From NCBI GenBank assembly GCA_945910005.1, contig OX246745.1:8658765-8722764 (forward strand): a DNA stretch of 64,000 bases, written 5' to 3'. Source of the stretch: Isoperla grammatica (Eukaryota; Arthropoda; Insecta; Plecoptera; Perlodidae). The notes under the pieces were generated by a model that did no database searches, was not told where the DNA came from, and saw only the letters and a list, made by a program, of their open reading frames with translations. The position numbers were made by a program, and so were the translations under genes. Numbering within the stretch: the stretch's first letter is position 1; each line of letters starts with the position of its first letter. Shown piece by piece: positions 23,901 to 33,396 of this stretch.

Positions 23901-25241
23901 CACGAAATGTTTGCTTAAAAACACGAAAATGTGTGCTTTAAAACTACAGAAATATTTGCTTAAAAAATATTGTTTAGGTCCGTTTTCCCAGCACAATTCC
24001 AAGCTAAAATTAATGAAACCAGTTCATGTTCATCTAGTATTCTACTCACTAAGTCACATCGAGCTTGCTTGTTGTTTTTTGTAGAAAATAAATATTTTTG
24101 AAAATCAATTCCTACAAAAATACATTTTAAAAAATAGTTTGGGTGGTAAATTTAGAGTTTTTAATTTTATTAAAGTGAAGAATAGTTAAATTTTTGTTGA
24201 AAATATGTGCTTATGGCACGAATTAGAGACATATGTATTTATTAACTAATTATTGCAAAATATTCGAAAATATTCGATTAAAGAAACATATACTCGAAAT
24301 CATGCACAATCATACAATTCGTGAAGGATTGATCATGGGAATAGGTTTAGAAAACTGTATAAAAATATTTAATTAAATAATTATCCGAGAACGTTGGGCG
24401 CCACACAGCCTTAAGCCCCAACTACAATTGTCGGTATCGGAATTGCAATCGCAATCCCGAAATCGTAAAAAAGTTAGCACACATGGTTATTATGGCGCTG
24501 TTTACAATAAAATCTTGATGTCCTAATGAACGAAAATGTACTCTTGCGATCCCGATCCTTATTACGGTCACGATGTCGACAATTATAGTTGGGGCTTTAA
24601 CGTTTTACCCTTGTCGTAATATTGATGCAATTTCTAACAACTATGATAAAAGTGGAATATGTGTTCAGTCTAGAAAGCTGACACACAATTTTGCACCGTC
24701 TAAGAGAAAAGTCGATATACTTTCTTGTTCTAATGGATAACTTTGAGATAACATTTAACAAGAAATATTTGACCATCAGCGAATATCTATTTTTAACTTA
24801 TCTACATCAGCAGTGCTTCGCTGATATTGCGAAATCAGGCTGCCTGGCAGTAAGGAACAGGTACAGCGTATTGTGACATTACCCATGACTGTCGATGTAA
24901 AAGTAATATTAAAAAAAAAAAATAGGTAATAGGAATGACTAGTTAATATTTTCAGTTGACTAAAATTTGGCTGTCGGGTTCGTTTTGTCTCTTTCTTTTT
25001 TGCAGTGGTATCATAATCTCAAACCCATACAAGTTTTTCGAAAACGTAACAGATGTATTGGCCCGTTATTACATTCAGAAGAATATGAAGTTAATCCAAG
25101 TCCCGTCAACTGTGTTTAGAAGTCACCGTTGCAATCTGCGAATACCACACACACGACTTACAATTTAGCTGGTGTTGTCGGCTTGATGCAATGTAGAGTT
25201 ATTGCTGCCAACAAGAGTACTCGCGCCGATACTGAGCTCAT
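9288..25241 (-). CDS. Grd: GRD-like GABA-receptor subunit, 5' two thirds of gene (seven exons, partial)
   Basis: Cys-loop ligand-gated ion-channel subunit of the plasma membrane, reconstructed by hand from seven exons that splice in phase: 25162-25241 (coding part), 22098-22204, 21950-22017, 21007-21227, 14884-14966, 12731-12895 and 9288-9440. They give 877 nt, about 292 codons: a signal peptide (1-26), an extracellular ligand-binding domain with WKPDTYF (loop A region), a 13-residue Cys loop (C166 to C180), and M1 (about 260-281). M2, the M3-M4 loop and M4 are missing and should lie below position 1. Family knowledge: insect GRD groups with RDL and LCCH3, and Drosophila GRD plus LCCH3 form GABA-gated cation channels in heterologous cells. 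[14 protein letters not shown] and [16 protein letters not shown] match my memory of Drosophila GRD better than RDL, LCCH3 or CG8916. The pre-M2 sequence is ADR, not the PAR usual in RDL. The gene spans more than 16 kb and its introns are full of repeats. Confidence 0.85.
9441..12730. other. GRD intron between exons 7 and 6
   Basis: 3.3 kb of AT-rich non-coding sequence. It contains a tRNA-like SINE head (10268-10345), a CA/TA microsatellite (11895-11927) and a C14 tract near 12117-12131. No additional in-frame exon was recognised. Confidence 0.6.
10262..10400 (+). mobile_element. tRNA-derived SINE (head plus part of body)
   Basis: A near-tRNA segment with a good A box (TGGTCCAGTGG), an anticodon-stem-like CTGC...GCAG and a perfect B box (GGTTCAAATCC). 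The acceptor ends do not pair, so it is a Pol III-derived SINE or pseudogene and not a working tRNA. Confidence 0.65.
12731..12895 (-). CDS. Grd: GRD-like exon 6, loop B/C region
   Basis: A 165-bp exon after TATGTTCCAG, with donor GTAAGT; phase 1 at both ends. It encodes [11 protein letters not shown], then [15 protein letters not shown], the beta-strand and loop region before M1. It ends with [18 protein letters not shown]. An NKS glycosylation site and two closely spaced extra cysteines (CTIC once spliced) lie where, as I recall, Drosophila GRD carries a long insertion. Here the loop is short. Confidence 0.92.
12914..13345. repeat. 55-bp minisatellite in GRD intron 5
   Basis: About 8 copies of a 55-bp unit with CAACTGAAACCTAACTCC and CGGTCCCGTTACC. 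The array begins within about 20 bp of the splice acceptor of exon 6. The unit's first half (CATGCCTGTTTTATCC...) is homologous to the 48-bp unit that follows. Confidence 0.95.
13346..14858. repeat. 48-bp minisatellite with 428-bp higher-order period
   Basis: About 32 copies of a 48-bp unit (CATGCGTGTTGTACC, GAACTGAATCTAACGG, ATCAGCTAACTAAGAGA), with some 44-bp units that lack CTAA. Marker variants recur 428 bp apart: GTGCTG at 13764 and 14192, and GTTGACCAAG at 13891 and 14319. This is a higher-order repeat of eight 48-mers plus one 44-mer. Because 48 is a multiple of 3, long repetitive open frames occur; they are not genes. Confidence 0.97.
14884..14966 (-). CDS. Grd: GRD-like exon 5, Cys loop (83 bp)
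   Basis: A short exon found by searching for the missing Cys loop. The acceptor is CCCGACTCAG and the donor is GTAAGT. Phase 2 in, phase 1 out, fitting both neighbours. It encodes [18 protein letters not shown], then [10 protein letters not shown]. Exactly 13 residues separate the two cysteines, the family hallmark, and the FPMD core is intact. The donor lies about 25 bp from the end of a minisatellite array that fills the following intron. Confidence 0.93.
15600..15947 (-). mobile_element. 5S rRNA-derived SINE (SINE3-like)
   Basis: Read on the minus strand, 15947-15864 resembles 5S rRNA: it starts GCCAACGG, then CGGTTCCCATACGAACACCG, AAATTAAGCA, TCGGGC and GGTGACC. This matches the order of the 5S 5' end, its A-box region (GTTAAGC) and C-box region (GGTGACC), with small deletions. 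The body that follows (15840-15600) contains GGATGGGACGTAAAGCC and ends in ATC/ATTCATC simple repeats. The body recurs, 5'-truncated, at 28383-28560, so this is a dispersed SINE and not an isolated 5S pseudogene. Confidence 0.75.
16726..16965 (+). mobile_element. tRNA-derived SINE family S1, copy 1
   Basis: The head has GGAGGTCGCCGGTTTGATTC (B box) and a CGGCCACCGG T-arm-like stem. The body has TGGGATTGAG and CAGCCCTCGGA, and a GCTGAAGAGGGGCACAT segment. The A-box half is poorly preserved. Confidence 0.75.
17157..17496. mobile_element. Foldback (MITE-like) element with arms of over 60 bp
   Basis: 17212-17274 and 17388-17452 are inverted copies (CTTCCAAATATCG... against ...CAATATTTGGAAG) that include GTATCAGCTACACAATGG. 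Weaker pairing extends out to TATTAAAACCG at both ends. The loop is about 110 bp of AT-rich sequence. No coding. Confidence 0.75.
17586..18440. other. Unclassified repeat-like stretch
   Basis: Contains the odd motif GCGAGCGAAGCGAGCG near 17618, a T18 run, and two partly similar segments (near 17810-17905 and 17940-18040), each with TTACTG/TTACTCGAAAATAT, TTTCTGAAACA and GGCAAAATGTGAG. That implies an internal duplication of about 130 bp. AAAATGGCGGC (YY1-like) is at about 17848. No ORF recognised. Confidence 0.4.
19215..19440 (-). mobile_element. SINE with tRNA-Ser-like head
   Basis: On the minus strand, CAGTTGGCCGAGGTTGATTA (A-box part), an extra arm and CCAGGTTCGAATCCTGG (B box) give a type II tRNA resembling tRNA-Ser, with CTAGTAAAC in the anticodon arm. 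The body follows with ATGGGACGTAAAACCCC. That motif is shared with the 5S-SINE body. Confidence 0.7.
19450..19471. repeat. Poly-G tract
   Basis: About 17 G followed by AGGGGG; able to form a G-quadruplex. Confidence 0.9.
19560..19803 (+). mobile_element. tRNA-derived SINE family S1, copy 2
   Basis: The best-preserved head: GAGGTGGCTCAGCGGCAA (A box), GTCGCCGGTTCGATTTC (B box), then CAATCCTGACTG. The body has CAGCCCTCGGACATTCC and ends near CACCCTATGGCAGGTATTCC. Confidence 0.85.
20461..20935. repeat. Compound (ATT)n/(TTATTG)n/(AT)n microsatellite
   Basis: About 475 bp: (AT)13 at 20519-20545, blocks of TTATTG hexamers at 20573-20690, then long ATT runs. The poly-Ile open frame through it is an artefact. 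It ends about 70 bp below the exon 4 donor. Confidence 0.98.
21007..21227 (-). CDS. Grd: GRD-like exon 4, loop D and loop A region
   Basis: A 221-bp exon starting after GTGTTTCAG and ending at CGAG before GTAGCT; phase 0 in, phase 2 out. It encodes [18 protein letters not shown] (loop D region), then [20 protein letters not shown] (loop A region) and VLYSSR. Upstream exon 3 ends in phase 0 and downstream exon 5 begins with the single base that completes the last Arg codon. Confidence 0.93.
21950..22017 (-). CDS. Grd: GRD-like exon 3 (68 bp)
   Basis: The acceptor is TTCTTCAG and the donor after ATG is GTAGGA. Phase 1 in, phase 0 out. The peptide contains [18 protein letters not shown], a conserved first beta strand of Cys-loop subunits. 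68 bp is the usual length of this exon in Cys-loop receptor genes. Confidence 0.9.
22098..22204 (-). CDS. Grd: GRD-like exon 2, start of mature ligand-binding domain
   Basis: This 107-bp exon lies between acceptor TTCCAG and donor GTACGC. It enters in phase 2 and leaves in phase 1. The peptide includes [20 protein letters not shown], the N-terminal helix region of GABA-receptor subunits that precedes the conserved RPDFGG turn. It contains a potential N-glycosylation site (NIS). Confidence 0.88.
23375..23687 (-). mobile_element. MITE family A, copy 2 (313 bp, TA duplication)
   Basis: The same length as 1406-1718 and closely similar when reverse-complemented, including GACAACTTAATT, CTGCCTGTGCACTCGACTAAG and CGCCAGGTATCTGTTGATTTTC (segments of up to 22 bp). 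TA flanks at 23373-23374 and 23688-23689. Confidence 0.85.
24415..24596. mobile_element. MITE family B, copy 1 (TTAA duplication)
   Basis: Inverted ends GCCCCAACTACAATTGTCG and, reversed, AGCCCCAACTATAATTGTCG, flanked by TTAA at 24411-24414 and 24597-24600. The middle has GTAAAAAAGTTA and GTTTACAATAAAATC. TTAA duplications suggest a piggyBac-type ancestor. Confidence 0.8.
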
Positions 25242-25269
25242 CTAGACAGCTGATGTCTTCACACCAAAT
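25162..25269 (-). CDS. Grd: GRD-like exon with start codon and signal peptide
   Basis: A polypyrimidine tract and CAG acceptor precede position 25269. About 28 nt of 5' UTR follow, then an in-frame TAG directly before ATG at 25241. The reading frame gives [20 protein letters not shown] plus TTPAK, a typical hydrophobic secretion signal. It ends at 25162 with two bases of a codon before the donor GTAAGT. That phase matches the next exon (22204), which starts with one base completing the codon. The base at -3 of the start is T, a weak initiation context. The acceptor implies at least one further non-coding exon above 25270, which I did not find. Joining to the receptor is inferred from phase and position. 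Confidence 0.7.
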
Positions 25270-25431
25270 CTGAAAAAAAGTTTCGAAAATTATAAATGGT
25301 AATGTAGTTTTCAAATTAATTAATTTAAGTTAACGGAACGTACCCTCTCTTAGATATATATAAATTAAGATGACAAAAAAAAAATGTTTTAAAAAAATAA
25401 AAAAAAATAAAAAAAGTGCAGATAGATATCT

Positions 25432-25573
25432 TCTTCGTATATACTCCTGTTTAGGTAACGCTCATCTTCAGCTTCCCAAAACCTTCGATCAAGATTGCCA
25501 GTAGCGGGTCTCGAACCGGCGACCTCCCGAATTAGAGCCTCGTATGTTGTACGTGTACAGACGACGAGGCAAA
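25432..25573 (-). mobile_element. tRNA-derived SINE family S1, copy 3 (partial)
   Basis: The minus-strand head reads GAGGTCGCCGGTTCGAGACC, then GCAATCTTGA. The body is short and diverged. It adjoins an A-rich run at 25372-25414. Confidence 0.65.
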
Positions 25574-25954
25574 ACATTAATTGTTACAAAAGACCGTCCT
25601 GATAGACTTTTGAGTTCGTTTTACTTCTAAGTTGTCTTTAGAATTCTTGCAAAGCGCGTCAATAACAAAATGTAGCTGCATAAAATCAATCCATGGAACA
25701 ATGCGAGAATATCTGGCAATAACTGAGAGCTATAACTAACAAGTAACAACTCGTTTGAGTGAACTGTGATATCAATTACCATACAAGTTTTCCCAGACAC
25801 GGATCAACTCAGGTCGTTGGCTTTGCAATATGTTTTATAATGGCGACAAAATATATCACCATAAAATTAATATGAAAAATTGAGAAAATCTCGCAATTAC
25901 TGAGATTTGCGAACAACTTTTCTGTGTGAGGTATTATATAATAGTTGGTCGGTC

Positions 25955-26025
25955 CCGACTGGGACTCGAAACGAGAATATCCGGTAGTGAGGAACCGATG
26001 CCCCTCGTCACTTGAGCTTCTTTTG
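25955..26025 (-). mobile_element. tRNA-like sequence (SINE remnant)
   Basis: The minus strand has GCTCAAGTGACGAGGGGCAT and GTTTCGAGTCCCAGTCGGGA, resembling the A and B boxes of a tRNA-derived SINE head different from S1. Confidence 0.4.
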
Positions 26026-26310
26026 TGGAAGAAATTACAAAGAGTTTGTCAAGTGGAGCTATAGAGCTGATGTCACGCATGCGGGTGAGTCTTCCCGATC
26101 AGCCTCTTTGGAACGATTAGCGATCACGGAGTCAGCAAAGAGAGAGACTCACAAACCTGGTAAAGCCGACCAACAAATACTCGAATATCATAATATTATA
26201 TGGAATATTGGATATTGTTAATATTAGAATTATTTTTCTGTTTTGTAATTCAGTTTTATAACTGAACATCATAGACATTAAATGAATAATTTGGGTTTGG
26301 TTATGGTTGA

Positions 26311-26550
26311 TTGGTTGATTGATTAATTATTGATTGATTGATTGATTGACTGACTGACTGACTGACTGACTGACTGACTGACTGACTGACTGACTGACTG
26401 ACTGACTGACTGACTGACTGACTGACTGACTGACTGACTGACTGACTGACTGACTGACTGACTGACTGACTGACTGACTGACTGACTGACTGACTGACTG
26501 ACTGACTGACTGACTGACTGACTGACTGACTGACTGACTGACTGACTGAC
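26311..26550. repeat. (TGAT)n-(GACT)n microsatellite
   Basis: A short TGAT/TTGA run changes at about 26347 into about 51 perfect GACT repeats. Confidence 0.98.
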
Positions 26551-26559
26551 GTGATAAAA

Positions 26560-28380
26560 GATAGCTACGATGAATATTAAAAATTAACCTATGCTACACT
26601 TTCATTGTTATTTTCCATTGTTCTGACTACTGAACATGAGTGTAGTCATAATATCATTTAAAATAATGCGACATTCTCTCTTGATATTTTAAAATTATTA
26701 CTTTGGGTCATTTATGTTAAATATCAAGATTATAGACTCTCATGTTCAGGCAACAATGGTGCTCAAAACAATTAAAACTAAAGGTGTTGCGAAAAAAATC
26801 AGAAAACAATCTATTGTTGTGCGTTCTGTAAATTGCTATAGATTTATTTAAATTAACTTTAAAAAAAAATAGTTAATAAAGGAAGTTTATTATATAATTG
26901 TATCATGAGTAAACGAAAGATACAATAATTGTAATTATATTTTTTTCTGCGATTGTCGTTGGTGGGGGCGCCGGGTTAGAGGTCGACCACTTTGCATGAG
27001 TTACAAACTATAGATCTATTGGAAATTTAATCTGATGCTTAGATACAAAAGTTAAATATATATCTAGTTCTATTTATTTTGTATTTTATAATAGCACTTT
27101 GTATTCACTCGTAATTCTGAAAAGAAAAAACGAATAGCATGTGTTTTCATATTAAGAAATAGTTTCCTCTTTTAAATTTATTTTCACTGTATTTTGTTTT
27201 CACTGGCAAAAAAAAAACAAGCCAAAGACGTGTTTTCGAATTTTTCTTTTGTTATTAAGAGATATAAATGTATATATATATTCCATTCACCATTTTCACT
27301 GCTATAGGGAAACAATACAATAGAATTCCTACTGCCGTTCAGCAGGTAACAATGAACAAACAGCTATTTGAAAAGTTACGCAGAAATATATTTTAAAGTA
27401 GCTTATGGATTACAAAAAACTTACAGCTCTTTCGATGATTGTATTTCCATCAAGTTAAGAAATAATTCCAGAGTCTGAACTGATAATAATCAATTAATCA
27501 TTTCTGATGGAAATAACCGTCTGCAATATAATTCAATATTGCAGATTTTATAAACCGTGGCATTTCAACGTTAAAACAGTACATTAGCAAGATTAATAAT
27601 TGTGTAGTTAAAACAAAACCTTTAAATCACAACAAAACAAACTAATCACATTATAAAAGACCTAGTAAATGGACTGTACCCTGTTCCTTGTCACATAAAA
27701 ACAATTTAAAAAACGCAATATTTCAAACCCTGATCAGAGCTCTTCAACAGGCGACAACACACTGCACGCTAATCTCACTAACACTAATACTAATGTACTA
27801 ATACTAATATACTAACACTAATCTCAGTGTATGCTGCTCAACCAAACACAAAGCGTTATTAGTAACATTGTAATGCGATCGTGCGGTGGCCGTTGACTTC
27901 ATCCACTGCGCATTAGATTGATTGATCAAATGAGCCGTTAGCGGTTACAGCAGACACATTTCGAAATCTCAATTAACGGAGACAAGCCTCTTCACTCAGG
28001 CTAGGGCGATGATGAATTTATTGAATCTACTTGGGTCTGGTCTGGCGCAGCGTCTCGTCACGGTGAATGTAATTGAGACTGACGTTACGTCATTGCTGGC
28101 ATGTAGAGTTAAAATTCAGGCAGCCGTTTAAGAACCATAATCGTCCACATTTCAATTTCAATTTTATCATGCTCTACATTTTCGTTCTTAATAGCTTAGT
28201 ACCTTGAAAGTATCATACAAATTAAAATGCAAATGTGCATACTACGTTGTTGACAATTATAACTGTTAATTTTACAAGGGTTTTACCCAAAAATGAAACC
28301 CATAGAATTGAGTGCATAACTGATCATACCACTTGATGCAAATTAAATTGGTTCTATATATACAACAGGACCGAGGATCC
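26560..28380. other. Intergenic, no gene seen
   Basis: AT-rich sequence with a small cryptic ACTAAT repeat near 27775-27822. I see no coding exon, RNA gene or clear transposon. Confidence 0.4.
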
Positions 28381-28382
28381 CA

Positions 28383-28560
28383 CTAGTGGAAAATGAATAT
28401 ATGGTAATTGATGAATGATGATGAGGAAGGGATGCGGGGAAGTCTATTACCGGTACGTAGCCTACCGTAGTAGGATACCATCTGGTTTAGGTACCAGCCA
28501 ACAATGCTGTGTAACTTCGAACAGTCGTAGGACCCTGTGGTGTGGTGAATGGTAGAAGTA
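28383..28560 (-). mobile_element. 5'-truncated copy of the 5S-SINE body
   Basis: The minus strand shares with 15600-15760 the AAGTTACAC, GATGGTA, GGCTACGT, GACTTCCCC/GGCTTCCCC and CATTCATCAAT segments in the same order. The 5S-like head is absent. Confidence 0.65.
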
Positions 28561-28671
28561 GTAGAGTAGGCTTGTAGTTTTGTAAATACGCCTACTGTAA
28601 TCAAATGTGAGCCAGTTACCAAGGAGGACGCTAATAAAAATGCGCTGAACCGTGTGTGTGTGCCCCCATCC

Positions 28672-28752
28672 TTGTGGGGGGAGGGGGGGAAGGGGGGGGG
28701 GGTGGGGGGGGGGGGGGAAGTTCTCATGTGAGAAGCCAAACCCCCCCCCCTC
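28672..28752. repeat. G-rich tract followed by C-rich tract
   Basis: About 45 bp of nearly pure G with a few A/T interruptions (28674-28719), then C12 at 28741-28752. It can fold as a G-quadruplex or a G/C hairpin. Confidence 0.9.
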
Positions 28753-28979
28753 TGAAAATATCTCCCGTATTTGGATTTGGAAGTGTAAATACAAGTTGTA
28801 TTGACGCCGTCCTTCCAAGATGCAATTTGTTGTAGCGCAGCTTTTGTTGACTATTGCCAGCGTTTTACTCTTTATAAGAATCAAAGAACGTGTTCTTGCT
28901 ATTTTTCTCTGAACTTCCGTCACGTTGGTTTAGATCTAAACCTAACGGTTTGCATTGTCCGCGGCAAAGAAACCAATGT

Positions 28980-30445
28980 ATAATATCTTCATCACTTTAT
29001 CAGCAAACCCAATTTAAGGAAATAACTTGAAAATTTTAATTTTTAAAATATATTTTCTAAGGTTCTTCAGACAACCTGTAAAATACTAACGACAGATGAA
29101 TGTAAGCCATTGCAGTTTCAAAATCAAATAATGCTAAATTTCGTTATGGTATTGGTATACTTTGAGATAAAAACGATACACAACTTTTTATGTTGAAAAT
29201 GTGATGATTAAAAAAAACTTTTTTACTGTCTTTTTGGTATTTATGTTTTTAATACTACCCCGCTTTTCGCGGAAGGCTTCGTTAAATTTGATGGCAAATA
29301 AATTTGACATTCGCACAGGTGGTTCGGCTATTTCACGACGAGACTGTTTCACTTTGAGCTAACTCCTGGTTTCTGTTCTTATCGGTGATGCGACAAGCAT
29401 TATTTTATTTTTATACATTCGGTGAACAATGGAGGAGGTAAATTATGAGACATGTACATTGAAAATGTTGCAATTTTTCGACATTAGTCCCAATCTATTT
29501 CACACATCCATCAATCCAAAGAAGACCTTTTAAAACTGCAGATCGATGATTCAAAAACGATTTTATCGTAGATTTGTATGCAAATATTTATATTGGGAAG
29601 GTTAAAGTTTCAGTCAACCTAGATACGCAACAGATAAGTCTGGATATTGTAATGGATACATTACAGAAATGAAAAAATGGACCAAAAAAGGAAAATTATG
29701 GAGAGGGCGTTTTCAAACCAGTGTATACGAATTGGTAACATGTTAAACAAATTGGCAATTAATGCGAAGATAAAACTATAATTTTTGTAAAGAAGGAAGT
29801 GATAAGATTGGTTGGTAGTTACTTCGTCGTGCACAATCCATAGGAGCTTTCTAAGCGATCCCATAATATATGTCTTCATATTCTTCTTTCTCACACTTAG
29901 ACACGAGAAACTATTGGCGGCTAATCCAGTACTGAACGTGCAAGTCCCACGCACTGTGCATTTCACAACTGTCCGTTCAATGTTTTAATCGAACTACGAA
30001 GTTATTTTTCAGTTTTGTTTTGTCGTTTGCTATTCTAAATACAAATATTAAAAGGTAGACAGTTATTTATTGAGTGAGAAGATTAAATCAATTTTAAAAT
30101 AAAAAATAATAGTTATATATAATAATAATATCAATAATACTAATAATAATAATAATGATGATTATAATAATGATTATAATGAAAATAATGATAAAATTGA
30201 TAATAACGACAATAACAATGATAATAGTTACGATTTAATCAAATGTAGAAACACAACTCATACATTTTCGTAAACAAAACTAATTCTGCACTATAGTTGA
30301 TTGAAGTAATTTCTATACATTTCAACAGTGTCTAAAACGTAATTTCAACAGCACATTCAATATTGATTTATGAATCCAGAACAAACTATTGTGTTCATCT
30401 CAACAATAGGAACAGAAGTCCTGATGTATCTGATTGTCCCAGTTC
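28980..30445. other. Intergenic, no gene seen
   Basis: AT-rich. Contains an imperfect AAT/GAT/AAC repeat stretch at about 30118-30230. No exon or RNA gene recognised. Confidence 0.4.
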
Positions 30446-30450
30446 GGCCA

Positions 30451-30770
30451 CAGTCACGCGTACTCCCATGTTCAATGTTCAACAGTCACGCGTACTCCCA
30501 TGTTCAATGTTCAACAGTCACGCGTACTCCCATGTTCAATGTTCAACAGTCACGCGTACTCCCATGTTCAATGTTCAACAGTCACGCGTACTCCCATGTT
30601 CAATGTTCAACAGTCACGCGTACTCCCATGTTCAATGTTCAACAGTCACGCGTACTCCCATGTTCAATGTTCAACAGTCACGCGTACTCCCATGTTCAAT
30701 GTTCAACAGTCACGCGTACTCCCATGTTCAATGTTCAACAGTCACGCGTACTCCCATGTTCAATGTTCAA
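30451..30770. repeat. 32-bp minisatellite, ten identical copies
   Basis: The unit reads CAGTCACGCGTACTCCCATG, then TTCAATGTTCAA. Ten head-to-tail copies look identical, so the array is young or homogenised. The unit contains ACGCGT and has no stop in any forward frame, which opens all three frames. Confidence 0.98.
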
Positions 30771-31029
30771 CACTTCGAGTCCACCCGAAATTAAATTACT
30801 CGGCGTCGACTTACAGCACAGCGACAAAACTTTTCCAAGGTACGCAATTCATTAAAACTTACTTATTCAATTGTTAATTTTATGGAACGATGCGCAGTAA
30901 AAATCAGAGCTCTTGAAATTTAGTTAATTGAGACGTTTTCAGAAACGTTGTCTTGTTAATTTCTTAGTCTAATTGCGTGTAAGGGGTTCAGCTAGCAATC
31001 CCTCTAGGAAGACATTCATTCGGCAGTTG

Positions 31030-31450
31030 GGCGTTTATGCCAGTACGGCGTTTCATTTAATTTAATTTATTGTTTGTTTATTATTTGTTTTTGTTATTGT
31101 TTGTTTATCATGTGTCATTGTGGGTCTATATTTCGTCACATGACATTCATAGGCCTATTACATATATCTTCAAAATAGATATTGAAATAAAATAAAATTA
31201 ATAAAATTTACAAAACATTTATTAAAATAATTATTGTCAATCCAAAAAGTCAGCCACCTTATTATATAAGAATTCATTGATCAAATAATCCTTAAAACTA
31301 TGAAATGAGTCATATTACATAATATAGACTGTATTGTAGAAGACCCCCTACCTGCGAGTAGTATACTCACTGGGGGTCAGTGATATTATATAATTGTAAT
31401 TACTGTATTCATTACCAATAAAGAATCTGAATCTGAATCTGAATCTGAAG
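31030..31450 (+). mobile_element. Probable 3' end of a non-LTR retrotransposon
   Basis: AT-rich 3' UTR-like sequence with a hairpin (GACCCCC at 31342 and GGGGGTC at 31372, with inner GAGTA/TACTC pairing). AATAAA near 31417 and a (GAATCT)4 tail follow. Hairpin plus short repeat tail is typical of CR1/L2-like 3' ends. No ORF remains. Confidence 0.45.
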
Positions 31451-31459
31451 TTTTTTAAT

Positions 31460-32385
31460 ATCAGATGGAACCATGTTATGAAAGTAATATCTAGCAGTTA
31501 ATAGCTATAGAAAGACACTGAGTTGAAAAAAAGACAGCAAAAGTTTCGATTGATTTGTTGCTACCAAGGCGTTACGTTTGAAGTGTTTCTAAAAATGACA
31601 CAAAACAACATCACCGATGTTACGTCTTAGATGAGTGATTAATGGCCAATCAGAGAGTCCCAGTTTGAAACACCGATCGCTGGTTGGTCACGACTACGAA
31701 CGCATTGTTAAGGTTGTTCCGTGACCATTGTATAATATGAATGATATCTAAACATATTTCTTGGTTTTAATATATTAACTCGTTTAAAGCGATCAGCAAA
31801 ATAACTTACAAATTCACATGGTTGTCTGAGGATATCAAAATACTTTCTATGCTAATTCCCATAAATCATATTTTTTGAGCAGCTAAGTATCCCAAAATCT
31901 ACGTTTTCATTATTTTCTTCTTTCTCTTTGCGTAGGAACTGCTTTACAATTATGTGTCATTATTTGTCATTGATGAGAATACATATGATTTTTTTTAGTT
32001 TGTTACCTGAGTACCCATCTAAGACACATTGGCTTTAGTTGTTGTAAAAAGTGGATTGAATTCTATTCAAATAGGAACGTTTTTGAAATGTCTTTTCTCT
32101 TGTGACATTTAAAAAGGTTTGTATGTCTTTATCGACGAAAACGTACGTTAAAAGTTCTTTCAATACGATCTCTCTGCTATGAAGGAAGTCCTTAGAAGAA
32201 GACTATACCATTGATACGTCTCTCTATTCATGAGAATACAGTTTCAGTTCAGTCAGTATATAAACGGCGCTCGTTTTTAGATCCTTGTATCTCAGTGCCT
32301 GGGTGAGGTCTAAAACCCAACCTAATGATAAACAATATGAAGCTAGCCACTATAGTTGTATACTCTCATTTGTGTATAATTTTAA
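31460..32385. other. Intergenic, no gene seen
   Basis: No coding exon or recognisable repeat. Confidence 0.35.
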
Positions 32386-32389
32386 TAAT

Positions 32390-32653
32390 TTTTTCGCAGG
32401 AATACCCGTTATAGGGTGCACACCAGCTTTACCTGATGTGCCCCTCTTCAGGTGACTAACTAGGTTACTAGTGTGTTGGATAGCTGGGAAGGAATGTCCG
32501 AGGACTATTAATAGGAGTCAATCCCAGAATTTGCCTTTACGACTGAGGAAAATCTCGGAAAAACCTTAAGTTAGGACTGCCGGTGGCCGGAATCGAACCG
32601 GCGTCCTCACGAAATAGAGTCTCGCGTCTTACCGCTGAGCCACCTCTATTGGT
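32390..32653 (-). mobile_element. tRNA-derived SINE family S1, copy 4 (near full length)
   Basis: Minus strand: head with GAGGTGGCTCAGCGGTAAGA (A box) and CGCCGGTTCGATTCCGGCCA (B box), body with TTTTTCCGAGATTTTCCTCA, and 3' part CACCTGAAGAGGGGCACATC, then TAACGGGTATTCCTGCG. It ends in an A-rich tail. Confidence 0.88.
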
Positions 32654-33360
32654 CACATTGTTTTTGAGTTGATGAGCAACTACAACCAGTGTTGTTACTT
32701 ATCTACATAATTATCTAGATAATATATGTTATCTTTTATCTTATCTAGTTAGGTTTTTATGGTTACCTTTATCTTATATCTAGATAAAATGTAGTGTGTC
32801 TTACCTTTTTAAGCTTCTAGATAAAATTATTAGATATTTTTTTAAACTGTTAAATTTTCCCTCCTGTAGGGCCTGCACCTATAGCGGGGGGGGGGGGGAG
32901 GCCTATGTTCTGGGTTAGTATAGAATTGCGCATGCGCTACGAATGACAAACGTAATGCAGAGGTCATTCGTCAGTATAAGAGCAACACGAAGCAGCTACA
33001 TCGAAATTATCGAGCCAGATTATTTATCTCAAGTGCATCTGTAATTGAGACAGTTCGGATCATTGGATGCTGCAGATCAATGTCACGTGTTGATGTGATA
33101 AGAGTGTGCGAGGTGAGAGGGGTTCACGTGCTACGAGGGGGAGGAAGGATGAGAGGAATTGTGTGTTTCAATCTCTCTATTCGGCCCGAGGATAAGAGGG
33201 ACGACAAGCACATTTGATTGACCGGAGAGTCCTCGAAGGTGTTTGCTTGCTTCGACAGACAAGCTCTTGGCTCTTTGCTCTTCGCTCTTTGCTCTTTGCC
33301 CGACGTTCGTTCTTATTGACTTTTATTATTTTCCAAAAAATCACCGGGATCATTTGTAGA

Positions 33361-33396
33361 GGGCATATGATGGGACAAGTGTCCCATCATATGCCC
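33361..33396. repeat. Perfect 17-bp inverted repeat with 2-nt loop
   Basis: GGGCATATGATGGGACA, loop AG, then TGTCCCATCATATGCCC. It is followed at once by about 25 bp of nearly pure C. Confidence 0.95.

Larger units (their letters stand above)
22205..25161. other. GRD intron 1
   Basis: About 3 kb, AT-rich. It contains MITE family A copy 2 (23375-23687) and MITE family B copy 1 (24415-24596). No other exon recognised. Confidence 0.6.

Noticed and set aside
30451..30770. CRISPR array
   Set aside because: Units are contiguous with no spacers, and the context is eukaryotic.
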